Shown: positions 1 to 8,471, numbered from the stretch's first letter. The stretch: 64,000 bases of DNA from Paraburkholderia acidisoli (GCF_009789675.1 NZ_CP046913.1:930001-994000); one strand, 5' to 3'. Program-made: numbers and translations. The notes: generated by a model not told the origin, from the sequence alone.

Positions 1-871
1 GCGTGACCTCCGCGCCCAGACCGAGACGCTTGCGGCGCGCTTCGGCCGCGTCGATCTGCGCCTGCACGTCGGCGCTCACGTTCTGCGTGTTGCGCGGGCC
101 GGCGCCCTGTTCGGCGAGTTCGGCTTTCTTGCGCCGCGCGCGTTCGAGCGCGGCCTGGATGATCGCTTTCTTCTTCGCTTCGGCGTCGTCGGCGGCGTTC
201 GCGGGGGGCGCGGCGTTCGCGTTTTGCGAGGCGGCGTCGCGCGCAGGTGCGTCGCCGGCCGAAGCCGGTGCCGAGGGCGCCGCGGCAGTCGACGCAGAAT
301 CGGCCGCGGCCGGCGCGCTCGTCGCGGCGCGGCGCGCGGCCGCGCGCGCTTCCGCCGCGTGCCGCTCGGCGGCCTGACGCGCGAGTCGGCGGTCGTGGCG
401 CACGCGCGCCTCGTCGGCCTGCTGTTGGGTCCAGGCGTCCCAGCCGGTGGCGTCGCCCGTCACCGGAATCATCGCGATGCAGTCGACCGGGCAGGGCGCG
501 ACGCACAGGTCGCAACCCGTGCACTGGTCCGCGACGATCGTGTGCATCTGCTTGGGCGCGCCCACGATCGCATCCACGGGACACGCCTGCATGCACAGCG
601 TGCAGCCGATGCACGCCTGTTCGTCGATGAACGCGACCGGGCGCGGCCGCTCGACGCCGTTGTCGGGATTGATCGGAATGACGGGCTTGCCGAGCAGATG
701 CGCGAGGCGCGCAACGCCCTCGGCGCCGCCCGGCGGGCACTGGTTGTAGTTCGCGGTGCCGTTCGCGACCGCTTCGGCGTAGGGCCGGCAGCCGTCATAA
801 CCGCACTTCGTGCATTGCGTCTGGGGAAGCAGATCTTCGACGCGATCTGCGAGGGTTTTCGGATCGTTCAC
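1..871 (-). CDS. rnfB: RnfB/RsxB-type iron-sulfur electron-transport protein (3' end cut by window edge)
   Basis: This is the N-terminal 290 codons of an RnfB-like ferredoxin; the stop lies beyond base 1. Translation from GTG at 871 gives an Fe-S domain with cysteines at 20, 23, 28 and 45 (CTKCGYDGC), then two ferredoxin CxxCxxCxxxCP motifs at residues 87-97 and 117-127, each normally ligating a 4Fe-4S cluster. From about residue 145 the protein becomes a long Ala/Arg-rich tail absent from enterobacterial RnfB. There is no hydrophobic N-terminal anchor, unlike the membrane-bound RnfB of the full Rnf/Rsx complex, so a soluble orphan electron carrier is likely. No rnfA/C/D gene is visible on the upstream side. 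The GTG start is chosen because the protein begins immediately before the conserved Fe-S domain and no nearer ATG exists. Confidence 0.85.
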   Translation of the reverse strand, partial: MNDPKTLADRVEDLLPQTQCTKCGYDGCRPYAEAVANGTANYNQCPPGGAEGVARLAHLLGKPVIPINPDNGVERPRPVAFIDEQACIGCTLCMQACPVDAIVGAPKQMHTIVADQCTGCDLCVAPCPVDCIAMIPVTGDATGWDAWTQQQADEARVRHDRRLARQAAERHAAEARAAARRAATSAPAAADSASTAAAPSAPASAGDAPARDAASQNANAAPPANAADDAEAKKKAIIQAALERARRKKAELAEQGAGPRNTQNVSADVQAQIDAAEARRKRLGLGAEVT

Positions 872-1151
872 TGTGGCGACTTCTGGGGCGGGCCGCGCGG
901 CCTCGACATGACCGGCGCGCGACCTCGATATACGCTGCGAGATGGACGCGGCCCGCGCGTGACCGGCTCGCGGCCCGCATGCAAACATCCGGTGATGAAC
1001 GGGTCGCGCGGCCCTGCCGTGCGGCGATGCAAAACCGGCGTTGCGCGGACGCTGCGCGGGCAATGCGCCGGCGATCGACGTGCCGTAGCGGGGCGATGGG
1101 CCGGTCGCGCGAAAGCGGCGCCAAAGCGTGCATTATCGCCGATTTCCCGCA

Positions 1152-1179
1152 TTGCCATCGGCAGGCCATGTGCCATAAT
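1152..1179 (+). promoter_or_regulatory. sigma70-type promoter for a long leader / possible sRNA
   Basis: TTGCCA (1152-1157), a 16-nt spacer and CATAAT (1174-1179) form a good vegetative promoter match. The predicted transcript would start near 1186, about 306 nt before the TetR start codon, and run through the hairpin-rich segment described separately. Confidence 0.5.
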
Positions 1180-1185
1180 CAAAGC

Positions 1186-1491
1186 GCTTAATGCGGAGCC
1201 GAAGAACTCGCCGAGCCGCATCGGGCAAAGTCGCAGGCGCCTCGAGACCTCAGGCAGGTAGTACCGCGAGGCGCAGCAGAGCCACAGAGGGCGAATACGT
1301 CGCGGGCATAGACCGGCGACGCACAAGAACGAACGCAAGACCGTAGGTCGGAGGGTGTCTGTCCATTAACCTGGCGCGCCCCGTAGATCGTTGCTGCTTT
1401 CGCGGGCTAGGAGAGGCCCGTTAAAGGCTCGGCCAGATGGATGGCCCGGCAGCGTGAACCGGACAACGCGGCTTACCGAGATCCTGCCACC
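1186..1491 (+). ncRNA. Candidate structured leader RNA or small RNA, unidentified
   Basis: Downstream of the promoter at 1152-1179 lies a run of perfect inverted repeats: ATGCGG/CCGCAT around 1191-1220, GCGCCTCG/CGAGGCGC at 1237-1244 and 1267-1274, CGTCGC/GCGACG at 1298-1303 and 1316-1321, GACC/GGTC at 1339-1342 and 1346-1349. Further GGGC/GCCC and GGCC/GGCC pairs occur between about 1400 and 1450. No convincing ORF runs through it and no U-tract terminator precedes the TetR start. It does not show the conserved cores of RNase P, 6S, SRP, tmRNA, TPP, FMN or cobalamin elements. It may be the 5' UTR of the TetR gene or an independent sRNA. The rest of the gap (872-1151) holds nothing I can name. 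Confidence 0.35.
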
Positions 1492-2124
1492 ATGAATCAG
1501 CCAAAAATCAAAAGAGATCCTGAAGGCACCCGCCGCCGCATTCTGCTCGCGGCAGCCGAGGAGTTCGCCAATGGCGGCCTGTTTGGCGCCCGCGTCGACC
1601 AGATCGCGCGTCGGGCGGAAACCAACGAGCGCATGCTTTATTACTACTTCGGCAGCAAGGAGCAACTGTTCACCGCCGTGCTCGAACATGCGTTCGGCGC
1701 GCTCAACGAAGCCGAACGCGCCATCGATCTGGCCGGACTCGCGCCCGTGGAAGCCATCACGCGGCTCGCGCATTTCGTTTGGGACTACTACCGCGATCAC
1801 CCGGAATTGCTGCGTCTCGTGAACAACGAGAATCTGCATGAAGCGCGCTATATGCAGAAGTCCTCACGAATCCGCGAAATGATTTCGCCGATCGTGACCA
1901 CGCTCGGCACGATTCTCACGCGCGGCGAGTCGGCGGGGTTGTTTCGGGCCGGCATCGACCCGTTGCGGCTGTACGTGACGCTCTCGGGCATGGGCTATTA
2001 CATCGTCTCGAACCGCTACACGCTCAATGCCACGCTCGGCCGCGATTTCAGCACGGCGGCGGAACGCGCCGAGATCATCCAGCTCAATACGGAGATGCTG
2101 CTTGCGTATCTGATGCGCAAGTAA
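1492..2124 (+). CDS. TetR/AcrR family transcriptional regulator
   Basis: A 210-residue one-component repressor-type protein. The N-terminal TetR helix-turn-helix is clear: RRRILLAAAEEFANGGLFGA, then VDQIARRAETNERMLYYYFGSKEQLF (residues about 12-58), where YYYFGSKEQL is the family's recognition-helix signature. The C-terminal 150 residues are the variable ligand-binding and dimerisation domain, containing a long aromatic-rich helix (HFVWDYYRDHPELLRLVNNEN). The ATG at 1492 is preferred over an in-frame ATG at 1441 because the homologous region begins just after it. The effector and targets cannot be told from sequence; candidates are itself or neighbouring genes. A long structured leader precedes it. 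Confidence 0.88.
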   Translation: MNQPKIKRDPEGTRRRILLAAAEEFANGGLFGARVDQIARRAETNERMLYYYFGSKEQLFTAVLEHAFGALNEAERAIDLAGLAPVEAITRLAHFVWDYYRDHPELLRLVNNENLHEARYMQKSSRIREMISPIVTTLGTILTRGESAGLFRAGIDPLRLYVTLSGMGYYIVSNRYTLNATLGRDFSTAAERAEIIQLNTEMLLAYLMRK

Positions 2125-2191
2125 GGTCGCGCGAGCCGGCAGCACCCATTTAGCGGCTTCAATAAGCACGGTTTTCCCGGCCCAGAAAGCA

Positions 2192-2226
2192 ACGCGCGCC
2201 GTCCGGTTTCCCGGCACGGCGCGCGC
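2192..2226. terminator. Bidirectional hairpin between convergent TetR and phaZ genes
   Basis: CGCGCGCCGTCCGG (2193-2206), loop TTTC, CCGGCACGGCGCGCG (2211-2225) make a very stable stem. On the minus strand it is followed by a loosely T-rich stretch (TTGCTTTCT), consistent with termination of phaZ. The T-tract is weak on the plus side. Confidence 0.55.
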
Positions 2227-2258
2227 TGTCGTGCGTGCGTTTATTAAGAGCGGCAGGC

Positions 2259-3554
2259 TTACGCGACCACGCTCGTGGCCGTTTGCGTACGCGACGACGG
2301 CTTGCCCGCGGCGATTTCGCGCTGGCGAATGAATTCGCGCAGCTGCGGATAGATGATGGTGCGCCAGCGGCGGCCCGAGAAAATGCCGTAGTGGCCGCAC
2401 TTTTCCGCGGTCAGGTGATGCTTGAGCGGCTCGGGAATGCCCGTGCAGAGGTCGTGCGCGGCGCGCGTCTGGCCCGCGCCCGAGATGTCGTCGAGCTCGC
2501 CTTCCACGGTGAGCAGCGCCGTTTCCTTGATGTCCTGCGGGCGTACGCGTTCGCCGGCCACGTCCCACGTGCCCTCGGCGAGGCTGAATTCCTGGAACAC
2601 CGTGCGGATGGTCTCGAGGTAGTACTCGGCGGCCATGTCGAGCACGGCGTTGTATTCGTCGTAGAACTGACGATGCGCTTCCGCGTCTTCCTCGTCGCCG
2701 CGCAGCAGGCTCTTGTAGAAGTCCCAGTGCGCCGTGGTGTGGCGGCCGGGGTTCATCGCCACGAAACCGGCGTGCTGCAGGAAGCCCGGATACACCTCGC
2801 GGCCTTCGCCCGGATAGTTCGCGGGCACCGGATGGATCACGTTGTTCGCGAACCAGTCGAGCGAGTGCTCGGTGGCGAGCGAGTTGACGGCCGTGGGGCT
2901 GCGGCGCGCGTCGATCGGGCCGCCCATCATCGTCATGGAAAGCGGCGTGTCCTCGCCGCGGCTCGCCAGCAGCGAAATGGCGGCGAGCACCGGCACCGTG
3001 GGCTGGCACACCGAGATCACGTGCAGGTTCTTCGCGCCGATATGGCGGATGAAGTCCTGGATGTACGCAACGTAGTCGTCCAGATGGAACGGGCCGGCGT
3101 CGAGCGGCACCATGCGCGCGTCGATCCAGTCGGTGATGTAGACCTTGTGATCCTGCAGGAGCGTGCGCACGGTGTCGCGCAGCAGCGTGGAATGGTGGCC
3201 CGAGAGCGGCGCGCACACGAGCACGGTGGGCTCGTCCTTGAGCGCCGAAACGGCGCCCGGATCGTCTGCGTAGCGCTTGAAGCGCAGCAGGCGGCAGAAC
3301 GGCTTTTCGACGATGGTCTGCTCGACGATCGGAATATTGAAGCCGTCTTTCGTGATCTGGCGGATGTTGAACTCGGGCTTTTCGTAGTCCTTGCCGAGGC
3401 GGTACAGCAGCTCGTAGCCCGCCGCGAGGCGCGGAGCGCCCGGCACGAGCGAGAACGGGCTCGAAGGGTTCGTAAACGATTTCGAGGCGGCCTGGGCCCA
3501 GGCGGTCAGCGGGCTCAGCAGCGCGCGCTGGAATTCACGAATTTGATAGAGCAT
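2259..3554 (-). CDS. phaZ: Intracellular polyhydroxyalkanoate (PHB) depolymerase
   Basis: This 431-residue protein matches the PhaZ1 type of intracellular depolymerase, which mobilises native PHB granules and releases hydroxybutyrate units when carbon is short. It has no signal peptide, as expected for a cytoplasmic granule-bound enzyme. The nucleophile motif VCQPTVP places cysteine at residue 183, the position reported for the catalytic Cys of the Cupriavidus PhaZ1 enzyme, where classical lipases have Ser. Other family-like blocks are VLVCAPLSGH (111-120), TDWIDARMVPL (141-151) and GHYGIFSGRRWR near the C-terminus, carrying the likely catalytic His. A palindrome about 215 bp upstream (3771-3786) could be a PHA-regulator operator. 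Length is normal for the family. Confidence 0.93.
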   Translation of the reverse strand: MLYQIREFQRALLSPLTAWAQAASKSFTNPSSPFSLVPGAPRLAAGYELLYRLGKDYEKPEFNIRQITKDGFNIPIVEQTIVEKPFCRLLRFKRYADDPGAVSALKDEPTVLVCAPLSGHHSTLLRDTVRTLLQDHKVYITDWIDARMVPLDAGPFHLDDYVAYIQDFIRHIGAKNLHVISVCQPTVPVLAAISLLASRGEDTPLSMTMMGGPIDARRSPTAVNSLATEHSLDWFANNVIHPVPANYPGEGREVYPGFLQHAGFVAMNPGRHTTAHWDFYKSLLRGDEEDAEAHRQFYDEYNAVLDMAAEYYLETIRTVFQEFSLAEGTWDVAGERVRPQDIKETALLTVEGELDDISGAGQTRAAHDLCTGIPEPLKHHLTAEKCGHYGIFSGRRWRTIIYPQLREFIRQREIAAGKPSSRTQTATSVVA

Positions 3555-3892
3555 GGGCGCTCCGCTACATGGGGCGGCTCGCAGCGGCGGCGCGCTTCTG
3601 GCGCGGCGCCGGCGCGGGCCGGCGGGGTTGGTCGGTCAGTCTCGTGCTGCCGTGGTTCGCGAGGCGAACGCACCGGCGGTCAGGCTAGTTATCGGCCGCC
3701 GCCGAGGGCGGCTTTAGGGTGGCGCGGCCGCAACGCCCGTCCCACCCTCTGTCCCTCGATACGACGTTCGTTGTGCAATGCAACAACCCCAGTGTAACCC
3801 AGCTTGGGGAAACGCATCGGGCGCGCTCGAACCCGCGTGGTTTCACGCGTTTTGTCACGATCTCGACACATGCCGAACGCCGCCCGCCCACG
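3555..3892. other. Intergenic region upstream of phaZ
   Basis: 338 bp between GH15 and phaZ, both on the minus strand. It contains a small GCCGCC/GGCGGC hairpin near 3698-3715 and the TTGTGCAATGCAACAA inverted repeat (3771-3786). I see no coding sequence with plausible codon use and no clear -35/-10 pair. Confidence 0.5.
3771..3786. promoter_or_regulatory. Imperfect palindrome, possible PHA-regulator (PhaR-like) operator
   Basis: TTGTGCAATGCAACAA reads nearly the same on both strands (TTGT-GCA-TGC-ACAA core). It lies in the presumed phaZ promoter region. PhaR-type repressors of PHA genes bind TGC/GCA-rich inverted repeats, so the link to phaZ is reasonable but is inference. Confidence 0.3.
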
Positions 3893-5755
3893 TCACGACG
3901 CCTGCGCGATATCGGCTTCGATCAAGTTCGCCGCCATTTCCGGATGGCCGGTTTCGGAGGCCATTTCCTGCTCGTGACGCATCAGGTTCAGGCCCGTGTG
4001 CACGAGCGCCACGTGCGAGAACGCCTGCGGGAAATTGCCGACCAGCCGGCCTTCGATCGGGTCGTACTCCTCGGCGAGCAGGCCGACGTCGTTGCACAGG
4101 CCGAGCAGGCGTTCGTACATCGCGCGCGCGTCGTCCATGCGGTTTTGCAGCGCGAGGTTGTCGACCAGCCAGAAACTGCACGCGAGGAAGGTGCCTTCGC
4201 CGGGCGGCAGGCCGTCGTTGAAGTCGGCGGTGCGATAGCGCATCACGAAGCCTTCGCAGAGCAGATCGCGCTCGATGGCCGCAACCGTGCCCTTGATGCG
4301 CGGGTCCATGGCCGGCAGGAAGCCCACCAGCGGCATCAGCAGCAGGCTCGCGTCGAGGTCCGTGCCGTCGTAGATCTGCGTGAACGAATTCAGCTCCGTA
4401 TTGAAGCTGCGCTCGCAGATGGTGGCATGGATCGTGTCGCGCATCTCGATCCAATGGTCCATCGGTCCCGGCAGATCGAATTTTTCCGCCGATTTGATCG
4501 CGCGGTCGAACGCGACCCACGCCATCACTTTCGAGAACGTGAAGTGCTGGCGGCCGCCGCGCGTTTCCCAGATGCCTTCGTCGGGCTCCGACCAGATTTT
4601 CTCGAGATGCACGAGCATCGCGCACTGGATCGACCACGCGGTGTCGTCGGCCTGCAGGCCGCCCACGCGCGCGAGGTGCAGCGCGTTCATCACCTCGCCG
4701 TAGACGTCGAGCTGCAACTGGCCCACGGCGTTGTTGCCCACGCGCACGGGTTTGGCGCCTTCGTAGCCGTCGAGCCATTCGAGTTCGAATTCGGGCAGAC
4801 GGCGTTCGCCGGCAATGCCGTACATGATCTGCAACTGCTCGGGCGAGCCGGCCATCACGCGGCCGAGCCACGCGCGCCACGCGCGCGCTTCGTCGTAGTA
4901 GCCGCCGCGCATCATCGCGAGCAGCGTGATGGTCGCGTCGCGCAGCCAGCAATAGCGGTAGTCCCAGTTGCGCGTGCCGCCGAGTTGCTCGGGCAACGAG
5001 GTGGTGGGCGCGGCGACGATACCGCCCGTCGGTTCGTAGGCGAGCGCCTTCAGCGTGATGAGCGAGCGGCGGATCGGCTCGGCCCAGCGGCCCTTGACGG
5101 TGCCGCGCGAGGCCCATTCGGACCAGAAGTTCTCGGTGCGCGCGAGCGCCGTGAACGGGTCGCGCGGCGGCGGCAGGCGCAGATGCGAGGCCGCGTACGA
5201 GAGCGAGAAGGGCACACGTTCGCCTTCCTTCACCTCGAACTCCGCGGTGGTGTGCATGTTCTCGCCTTGCAGATCCACGGGCGTGCGCAACACGACGGTG
5301 TCCGGGCCCACCGTGGCCTTGATGCCGCTTTCGTAGGTGAGGCGGCTGACCCACGGCACGGAGTAGCCGTAGTCGAAGCGCAGGAACAGTTCGCAGTTCA
5401 TGCGCACGGTGCCGCGTTTGCCCACGACGATGCGCACGAGTTCCGACCAGCCGTTGCCGGGCGGCATGAAGTCGATGAGCGTAACGGCGCCCTCGGGCGT
5501 TTCGAAATCGGTTTCGAGGATCAGCGTGTCGCCGCGATAGCGACGCGTGGTCTTGACCTCGATAGGGGTGCCGCCTTCCGGTTGCGCGGGCGCGATGAGC
5601 CAGCGGCCGTTTTGCTCGGTGCCGAGCAGCGCGGCGAAGCACGCGCCGGAGTCGAAGCGGGGCCAGCAAAGCCAGTCGATGGAACCGGCGCGGGAAACGA
5701 GCGCGGCCGTGTGGCCGTCGCCGATCAATGCATAGTCTTCAATAGGAGCGGGCAT
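3893..5755 (-). CDS. Glycoside hydrolase family 15 protein (glucoamylase/trehalase type)
   Basis: 620 residues. The N-terminal beta-sandwich domain (IEDYALIGDGHTAALVS, residues about 5-21, then GSIDWLCWPRFDS) and the C-terminal (alpha/alpha)6 barrel of GH15 are both present. Barrel signatures are WDYRYCWLRDA (264-274), PDEGIWETRGG (391-401) with the probable general acid Glu, and AEEYDPIEGRLVGNFPQAFSH (about 561-580) with the second catalytic Glu. GH15 enzymes hydrolyse alpha-glucosidic bonds in glycogen/maltodextrins or trehalose; the sequence alone does not settle the substrate. No signal peptide is visible, so a cytoplasmic enzyme acting on storage glucan or trehalose is likely. It stands alone, with no glg or ots/tre genes nearby. 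Confidence 0.88.
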   Translation of the reverse strand: MPAPIEDYALIGDGHTAALVSRAGSIDWLCWPRFDSGACFAALLGTEQNGRWLIAPAQPEGGTPIEVKTTRRYRGDTLILETDFETPEGAVTLIDFMPPGNGWSELVRIVVGKRGTVRMNCELFLRFDYGYSVPWVSRLTYESGIKATVGPDTVVLRTPVDLQGENMHTTAEFEVKEGERVPFSLSYAASHLRLPPPRDPFTALARTENFWSEWASRGTVKGRWAEPIRRSLITLKALAYEPTGGIVAAPTTSLPEQLGGTRNWDYRYCWLRDATITLLAMMRGGYYDEARAWRAWLGRVMAGSPEQLQIMYGIAGERRLPEFELEWLDGYEGAKPVRVGNNAVGQLQLDVYGEVMNALHLARVGGLQADDTAWSIQCAMLVHLEKIWSEPDEGIWETRGGRQHFTFSKVMAWVAFDRAIKSAEKFDLPGPMDHWIEMRDTIHATICERSFNTELNSFTQIYDGTDLDASLLLMPLVGFLPAMDPRIKGTVAAIERDLLCEGFVMRYRTADFNDGLPPGEGTFLACSFWLVDNLALQNRMDDARAMYERLLGLCNDVGLLAEEYDPIEGRLVGNFPQAFSHVALVHTGLNLMRHEQEMASETGHPEMAANLIEADIAQAS

Positions 5756-5796
5756 GGTAAGCAGATTGACAGCGAAACGCGAAGATCAAAGACAAA

Positions 5797-5825
5797 GCGG
5801 CCGCAAGCAAACTGTTTGCGGCCGC
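5797..5825 (-). terminator. Hairpin downstream of the DUF3096 gene
   Basis: GCGGCCGCAA (5797-5806) and TTGCGGCCGC (5816-5825) form a perfect 10-bp stem. On the minus strand it is followed by TTTGTCTTTG. It sits about 140 bp beyond the end of the DUF3096 gene and just upstream of GH15, so it could insulate the two. Confidence 0.4.
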
Positions 5826-5966
5826 GTCCTGGCGGCATGCACGCACAAGAGTAGTTGCTGCGGCGCGCACTGTGCAACGCGTTTCGCATGACATTGCGAG
5901 CAATAGCACGCTGCACGAACGTCAATAAACGTTCAGCGAACGACGCCACGCGCGCCGTTTTCCGGC

Positions 5967-6116
5967 TTAAAAATGGCCGCCGGTGCCGAACAGGCCGACG
6001 ATCCCGATGATGATGAGGTACAGCGCCACGATGAAATTGAGCAGTCGCGGCACGGCGAGAATCAGAATGCCTGCGATGAGCGCGGCGAGCGGCCCGATGG
6101 CAAGGTGAACGTTCAT
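5967..6116 (-). CDS. DUF3096 small membrane protein
   Basis: A 49-residue protein starting MNVHLAIGPLAALIAGILIL and ending GLFGTGGHF. Nearly all of it is hydrophobic: two transmembrane helices (about residues 6-22 and 26-45) joined by a short VPRLLN turn. The wording ILxxPRLLNFIVALYLIIIGxxGL is the DUF3096 pattern, a family of unknown function found in many proteobacteria. The ATG at 6116 is the only start giving this protein; AGGAGCC on the minus strand just upstream is an acceptable ribosome-binding site. It is divergently transcribed from the lactonase gene, so the 144-bp gap should hold both promoters. Confidence 0.85.
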   Translation of the reverse strand: MNVHLAIGPLAALIAGILILAVPRLLNFIVALYLIIIGIVGLFGTGGHF

Positions 6117-6231
6117 GATGGCTCCTGGAAGCGGCGTGAAGGTTACGTGAAGGCGGGTTGTGAGATGGCTCGTTGTACGAAAGATTCGGTCGTGCTGGAC
6201 GTTTCGGGGCCTTGCGCGCGCAACCTCTCTT

Positions 6232-6237
6232 ATACTC
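6232..6237 (+). promoter_or_regulatory. Probable -10 box of the lactonase gene
   Basis: TATACT lies 23 bp before the start codon, with the strong Shine-Dalgarno AAAAGGAGG at about 6248-6255 in between. The upstream -35 is not convincing, so only the -10 is called. Confidence 0.4.
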
Positions 6238-6260
6238 AGACCACAAAAAAGGAGGTCGAC

Positions 6261-7583
6261 ATGTTCCTTCGTCACGTCGTTGCAAACGCCATGCCCGCAG
6301 CCTCCCCCCGCGCGCTCCGATCGACGGAACGATCGAAAAATCAGTCGATGAAGCTGTCTATGAAGCGGTCCACGCGCGCTTCGCTCCCCACCTTCCTCAA
6401 AGGCCTCGTTTTCATGGTTTCCGTTGCCGCGTCGTCCGCATTTGCACAAACCTCGACGGCCGCGACCGCAGCACAGCCTCCCGCCGACGGCGTCTACGAT
6501 CTGGTCGTCGGCACCTATACGGGCGGCAAGAGCGAGGGCATTTACGTTTATCGCTTCGACACGAACACCGGCGACGCGCAGCAGGTGAGCGTCGCGAAAA
6601 CGGTGAACCCGTCGTATCTCGTCGTCAGCCGCGACAAGCGCTTCGTCTACGCCGTCAACGAACTGCCCGGCGACAACGGTCCCGCGAGCCTGCGCGGCGA
6701 CGTGAGCGCATTCGGTTTCGACGCCGCGAGCGGCCAGCTCACGTTTCTCGACAAGGTCTCCGCGCAAGGCAACGATCCGTGTTATCTGAGCCTTTCGCCC
6801 GACGGGCGCTATCTGTTCGTCGCCAACTATTCGGTGGCGGCCGACCCCGGCGGCAGCTTCGCGGTGCTGCCCATCCAGCAGGACGGCAAGCTCGGCGAGG
6901 CGGTGCTCGGCGTGCATCACGAAGGCGGCGGCCCGGTCAAGGGGCGCCAGGACAACGCGCATGTCCATTCCACCGTGTTCTCGCCCGACGGCCAGTACCT
7001 GTTCACGCAGGATCTCGGCACCGACAAGCTCTACGCGTATCGCTACACGCCCGACGGCAGCCGCGGTCTGGTCGGCCCGACCGAATGGCGTTACACGGAG
7101 ATGAAAGCCGGCAGCGGCCCGCGCCATCTCGTGTTCGGCAACGACGGCCGCTACGCATACCTCACGAGCGAACTCGCGGGCACCGTGAGCGCGCTGCGCT
7201 ACCACGACGGCCATCTCACGGTCGAACAGGTCGTGAAGCTCGCCGAGCCGGGCTTCACGGGCGCCGTGGGCGCGGCCGCGCTGCATCTTTCGCCGGACGG
7301 CAAGTTCCTTTACGTGTCCAATCGCGGCGACGCCAACGACATCTCGATCTTTGCCGTCGATGCCGCGAGCGGCAAGCTCACGCGCGTGGGCCGTCAGGCG
7401 AGCCTCGGCAAGTCGCCGCGCGAGTTCGCCATCGACCCGACCGGCCGCTGGCTGATCGTGGGCAACCAGAACAGCGACACCGCCTACGTGTTCCGCCGCG
7501 ACCCGCAAACCGGTCTGCTCGCGCCAAACCCGAAGCGTATCGACATCGGCTCGCCCGTCGACTTCAAGTTCGTCGCGCCCTGA
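6261..7583 (+). CDS. Secreted lactonase family protein (seven-bladed beta-propeller, YbhE/Pgl-like)
   Basis: 440 residues. After an Arg/Lys-rich N-terminus and a hydrophobic segment ending SVAASSAFAQ (cleavage near residue 63), the mature part has repeated propeller blades with the YLxLSPDGRYLFVANY motif: LVVSRDKRFVYAVNE, YLSLSPDGRYLFVAN, STVFSPDGQYLFTQD, HLVFGNDGRYAYLTS, LHLSPDGKFLYVSNR, FAIDPTGRWLIVGNQ. This is the 6-phosphogluconolactonase/muconate-lactonising propeller family. Export makes a role in the pentose phosphate pathway unlikely, so the substrate is open. The ATG at 6261 is supported by a near-perfect Shine-Dalgarno (AAAAGGAGG). The n-region is unusually long, and an in-frame ATG at 6348 would give a more typical signal peptide but lacks a ribosome-binding site. 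Confidence 0.87.
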   Translation: MFLRHVVANAMPAASPRALRSTERSKNQSMKLSMKRSTRASLPTFLKGLVFMVSVAASSAFAQTSTAATAAQPPADGVYDLVVGTYTGGKSEGIYVYRFDTNTGDAQQVSVAKTVNPSYLVVSRDKRFVYAVNELPGDNGPASLRGDVSAFGFDAASGQLTFLDKVSAQGNDPCYLSLSPDGRYLFVANYSVAADPGGSFAVLPIQQDGKLGEAVLGVHHEGGGPVKGRQDNAHVHSTVFSPDGQYLFTQDLGTDKLYAYRYTPDGSRGLVGPTEWRYTEMKAGSGPRHLVFGNDGRYAYLTSELAGTVSALRYHDGHLTVEQVVKLAEPGFTGAVGAAALHLSPDGKFLYVSNRGDANDISIFAVDAASGKLTRVGRQASLGKSPREFAIDPTGRWLIVGNQNSDTAYVFRRDPQTGLLAPNPKRIDIGSPVDFKFVAP

Positions 7584-7719
7584 CGCCGTCACGTCGTTAT
7601 TCGGCGCGGCGCGCGGCCGTGCCGGCTGCGGCATGCCGCGTGCTCGCAAGGGCGCATCGTGCGTGACGCGCATGCCGGCCGGCGGCGCGTTCGCGTGACG
7701 ACTTCTGCGAGGCGGCCTT

Positions 7720-8391
7720 ATGCGGGTTCCGCGGGTTCGGCGGGGTCGGTCGACGGCTCAGTGGGTCAATCGGTCGGGTCGGTTGCTGCGTCGCTGGGGG
7801 CGAGCGAAAACGACCGCCGGGTCGCGCGCCTCGGCCGTTGCGATCGCGCTCGCGCTGAGTGGCGGCGTCGCGTTGCCGCAAGACGCCCATGCCGGTTGCG
7901 ACTATTCGGGCGCGTGGCTGCAAGGCGCCTGCGGGCGGGTCGCGCGCGTCTGGAACGACGGCACGTGGGACGCTTACGTGACCGGTTACGGCTGGCATAT
8001 CGACGGCTTCACGGCCGAGGAGCGCCATGCGATCAACGCGAAGTCGTGGGGCGGCGGCTTCGGCAAGCACTACACCGACGCCAACGGCAACGAAGACATC
8101 CTGTTTTTCCTGGTATTCCTGAATTCCCACGACAGCCCCGAGCCGATCGCGGGCTGGGCGCGCCAGTGGTACACGAAGCCCGTGCTCGGCGGACTCTCGC
8201 TCGGCGGCGGCTATTTCGCGGGTATTTCGGCGCGCAACGACGTGGCGCACTACGTGCCGTTTCCGCTCGTGTTGCCCGTGGTCTCGCTGCGTTATCGCAA
8301 GGCCTCGCTGATGGGCACGTTCATTCCGCGCTTGCCCGGTGGCGCGAATCCCGGCGATCTCGGGTTTTTCTGGGCGCGCTACGAGTTCTAG
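7720..8391 (+). CDS. pagP: Lipid A palmitoyltransferase PagP
   Basis: 223 residues. An Arg-rich N-terminus is followed by a signal peptide (SAVAIALALSGGVALPQDAHA, about 38-58), then an eight-stranded outer-membrane barrel. PagP transfers palmitate from a phospholipid to lipid A and protects against cationic antimicrobial peptides. The family's catalytic residues are visible: His93 in TGYGWHIDGF and the Asp-Ser pair in LNSHDSPEP (about 138-139), plus the typical SWGGGFGKHYTDANGNED and the terminal FFWARYEF. The N-terminal 35 residues are longer than usual and no clear ribosome-binding site precedes 7720, so the true start may be further downstream. It is followed at once by a strong terminator. 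Confidence 0.9.
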   Translation: MRVPRVRRGRSTAQWVNRSGRLLRRWGRAKTTAGSRASAVAIALALSGGVALPQDAHAGCDYSGAWLQGACGRVARVWNDGTWDAYVTGYGWHIDGFTAEERHAINAKSWGGGFGKHYTDANGNEDILFFLVFLNSHDSPEPIAGWARQWYTKPVLGGLSLGGGYFAGISARNDVAHYVPFPLVLPVVSLRYRKASLMGTFIPRLPGGANPGDLGFFWARYEF

Positions 8392-8442
8392 CGCGTGTTG
8401 TTCGCATGCCGTTTCGCTGGCGGCCTCATTGCAGCACCAACG

Positions 8443-8471
8443 AAAAAGCGCGGCCGAAGCCGCGCTTTTTT
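8443..8471. terminator. Rho-independent terminator shared by pagP and ftsK
   Basis: AAAAAGCGCGGC, loop CGAA, GCCGCGCTTTTTT form a perfect stem with T-runs on both strands, between the convergent pagP and ftsK. Confidence 0.9.

Noticed and set aside
1420..1485. Similarity of CCAGATGG...GCGGCTTACCGAG to the 3' end of RNase P RNA
   Set aside because: The universally conserved P4 core (GAGGAAAGTCCGG) is absent anywhere upstream, so this is not rnpB.
3719..5854. 711-codon open frame antisense to the GH15 gene
   Set aside because: Composition typical of an antisense shadow; GH15 motifs on the minus strand explain the region.
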